From contig CP017245.1 in assembly GCA_001765415.1 (NCBI GenBank), positions 1,674,001 to 1,738,000 on the forward strand: 64,000 nt of DNA, given 5' to 3'. Below, in pieces: positions 62,837-64,000 of the stretch (positions are counted from its first letter, which is position 1; the number at the start of each line of letters is the position of its first letter). The translations under genes were made by a program, and so were the position numbers. The DNA comes from Candidatus Melainabacteria bacterium MEL.A1 (GTDB lineage: Bacteria; Cyanobacteriota; Vampirovibrionia; Gastranaerophilales; Gastranaerophilaceae). Under the pieces are notes generated by a model. The model made no database searches, was not told where the DNA came from, and was given only the letters and a program-made list of their open reading frames with translations.

Positions 62837-63832
62837 ATGCAAGATTTTTCTAAAAAAGAAATAATAGAAATTTTAAAAGATGATAGCCAAAATAATTGGG
62901 TATTTTCTCTTGCTGACAAAGTTAGAAAAGAAAATGTTGGCGAAGAAGTGCATTTGCGTGGACTTATTGAGTTTTCTAATATTTGTAAAAGAACATGTAA
63001 GTATTGCGGTTTACGATGTGCAAACAAAGAGCTTGACAGATATCGAATTGAACCTGATGATATTATTTTTTATGCGAAAAAAGCCGTCGAAATGGGGTAT
63101 AAAACTGTTGTTCTTCAATCTGGAGAGGATGAATATTATTCAAGGGATGTTCTTTGCAAGGTAATAAAAGGTATAAAAGATTTGGATGTCGCTTTAACTC
63201 TTAGCGTTGGTGAGAGAAGTTTTGATGATTACAAAGCATTTAAAGATTGTGGTGCAGATAGGTATTTGATTAGAATTGAAACGACTGATAAAGAATTGTA
63301 TAAAAAAATGCACCCGAATATGAATTTTGAAAATAGAGTTAGATGTCTGAAAGATTTAAGAAAATTGGGCTATGAGGTTGGAACAGGGTGTCTTGTAGGA
63401 CTTCCTGAGCAAACAATAAATTCTCTTGCAGGAGACATTTTGTTTTTTAAGGAAATTAATGCCGATATGGTGGGGATTGGGCCATTTATTGCTCATCAGC
63501 ATACTCCTTTAAAAGATTGCCCAAATGGCGATTTTACTTTGGCATTAAAAGTTATGGCATTGACAAGAATTATGCTGAAAAATATCAATATTCCGGCAAC
63601 TACAGCAATGGAAACACTAAATCCAAACGGAAGAATAATCGCATTACAAAGTGGCGCAAATGTAGTTATGCCAAATGTTACGACAACGGAATACCGAGCA
63701 AAATATGAGATTTATCCGAATAAAATTTGTATAAACGAAAACCCTTCTCAGTGTTTTCACTGTATAAGCGGAAAAATAAAATCAATTGGCAGAACGATTT
63801 CGACTGGTTATGGTTTCAGAAATTATAAATAA
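62837..63832 (+). CDS. hydE: [FeFe]-hydrogenase maturation radical SAM protein HydE
   Basis: 331 residues. Radical SAM cysteines Cys50, Cys54, Cys57 (FSNICKRTCKYCGLRC), BioB-like barrel, the TVVLQSGED block and C-terminal Cys residues (CINENPSQCFHC). HydE helps build the H-cluster dithiolate/CO/CN part, so the cell probably makes an [FeFe]-hydrogenase. Partner genes (hydF, hydG, hydA) are not in the window. Confidence 0.9.
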   Translation: MQDFSKKEIIEILKDDSQNNWVFSLADKVRKENVGEEVHLRGLIEFSNICKRTCKYCGLRCANKELDRYRIEPDDIIFYAKKAVEMGYKTVVLQSGEDEYYSRDVLCKVIKGIKDLDVALTLSVGERSFDDYKAFKDCGADRYLIRIETTDKELYKKMHPNMNFENRVRCLKDLRKLGYEVGTGCLVGLPEQTINSLAGDILFFKEINADMVGIGPFIAHQHTPLKDCPNGDFTLALKVMALTRIMLKNINIPATTAMETLNPNGRIIALQSGANVVMPNVTTTEYRAKYEIYPNKICINENPSQCFHCISGKIKSIGRTISTGYGFRNYK

Positions 63833-63845
63833 AACCGGCATGGGG

Positions 63846-63874
63846 TTGAAATTTTTGGAAAAATAGTTTATAAT
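63846..63874 (+). promoter_or_regulatory. Strong sigma70-type promoter
   Basis: TTGAAA (63846-63851), 17 bases, TATAAT (63869-63874). Start expected near 63881, just before the structured RNA region. Confidence 0.75.
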
Positions 63875-63880
63875 AGAAAC

Positions 63881-63966
63881 ACAAGGTGGTAGTTTCCTAA
63901 GCTACCGATGCCTTGAAGATGGTCTAAACGGTTCTTAATTATTTAATTGAGAGCCGTTTTTTAATA
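63881..63966 (+). ncRNA. Short structured RNA or attenuator with terminator
   Basis: From the promoter start the RNA can pair CAAGG (63882-63886) with CCTTG (63911-63915) around an inner hairpin GGTAG/CTACC (63888-63906), then a stem from AAACGGTTCTTAATT (63926-63940) with the complement at 63945-63959, followed by six T. No coding frame. It is either a free small RNA of about 85 bases or the attenuator leader of a gene beyond the window. It does not match a riboswitch I know. Confidence 0.55.
63928..63964 (+). terminator. Intrinsic terminator of the 63881 RNA
   Basis: 13-14 bp stem (with G-T pairs) and a four-base loop, then a run of six T. Confidence 0.85.
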
Positions 63967-64000
63967 CAAATAAAATCATAAAGATTAGCAATAAACTAAT

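Noticed and set aside
63881..63966. Known riboswitch (preQ1, fluoride, purine, SRP RNA)
   Set aside because: The conserved core bases of these classes are not present by eye.

Overview
The window is low-GC, gene-dense chromosomal DNA from a diderm (Gram-negative) fermentative bacterium. The best fit is a gut Gastranaerophilales (Vampirovibrionia/Melainabacteria, the non-photosynthetic sister of Cyanobacteria). This is inferred from the mix of features and was not tested by a tree. The features are several prepilins with a near-identical FTLAEVLITLGIIGVVA start, Kdo/LPS genes (kdsD, kdsC), TolC-type outer-membrane channels, an AMIN-type amidase, stand-alone LuxR-type HTH and DUF3326 proteins as in Cyanobacteria, a [FeFe]-hydrogenase maturase (hydE), and no photosynthesis genes.

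Layout. 1-2.0 kb: end of an RND efflux operon (pump C-terminus plus TolC). 2.0-3.9 kb: repeat-rich DNA with a promoter, a G10 tract and a type IV prepilin gene. 4-11.2 kb: Fic protein, tRNA-Arg(ACG), small LuxR regulator, amidase, murI, an EF-hand/LysM-like protein, DUF3326. 11.3-20 kb: a murT-pdxJ operon, YtxH/DUF948 envelope genes, a cassette between 42-bp direct repeats, and an lspA/rluD operon. 20-30.9 kb: leuS, a dcw segment murC-murB-ddl-ftsQ, nadE, rpmI-rplT and yajQ. 31-34.3 kb: a prepilin/YadA-head/Peptidase_S74 fusion and panD. 34.4-39.8 kb: an operon of two related membrane proteins and an EF-hand-bearing GH13 protein. 39.8-42.7 kb: uppP, queD, kdsC, kdsD. 42.7-51.6 kb: a diverged ADP-ribosyltransferase-like protein, a pilin, an ion transporter, and a marR-emrA-emrB / tolC divergon around a perfect palindrome. 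51.7-64 kb: radical SAM and flavin proteins, a second G10-tract prepilin, WG-repeat, AsmA-like, TspO and SGNH proteins, a DXS-like enzyme, MerR, hydE, and a compact promoter-RNA-terminator unit at the end.

How the genes work together. Cell-wall genes form one theme: murI, murT, murC/B, ddl, ftsQ, uppP, amidase, and lspA for lipoproteins. LPS and outer-membrane export form another (kdsD/C, AsmA-like, two TolC systems). Surface filaments form the third: four complete or repairable prepilin genes plus one pilin relic. Intergenic space is filled by several families of dispersed repeats, and one family supplies the leader codons of a prepilin.

Most striking is a pair of prepilin loci 50 kb apart. 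They share a 31-bp promoter block, then GCTCGTC plus a run of ten G between start codon and prepilin signal. Both are out of frame at ten G, which looks like a phase-variation switch, although homopolymer sequencing error must be excluded. The prepilin/YadA/S74 fusion and the GH13 plus paired-membrane-protein operon are the other two candidates for undescribed biology.
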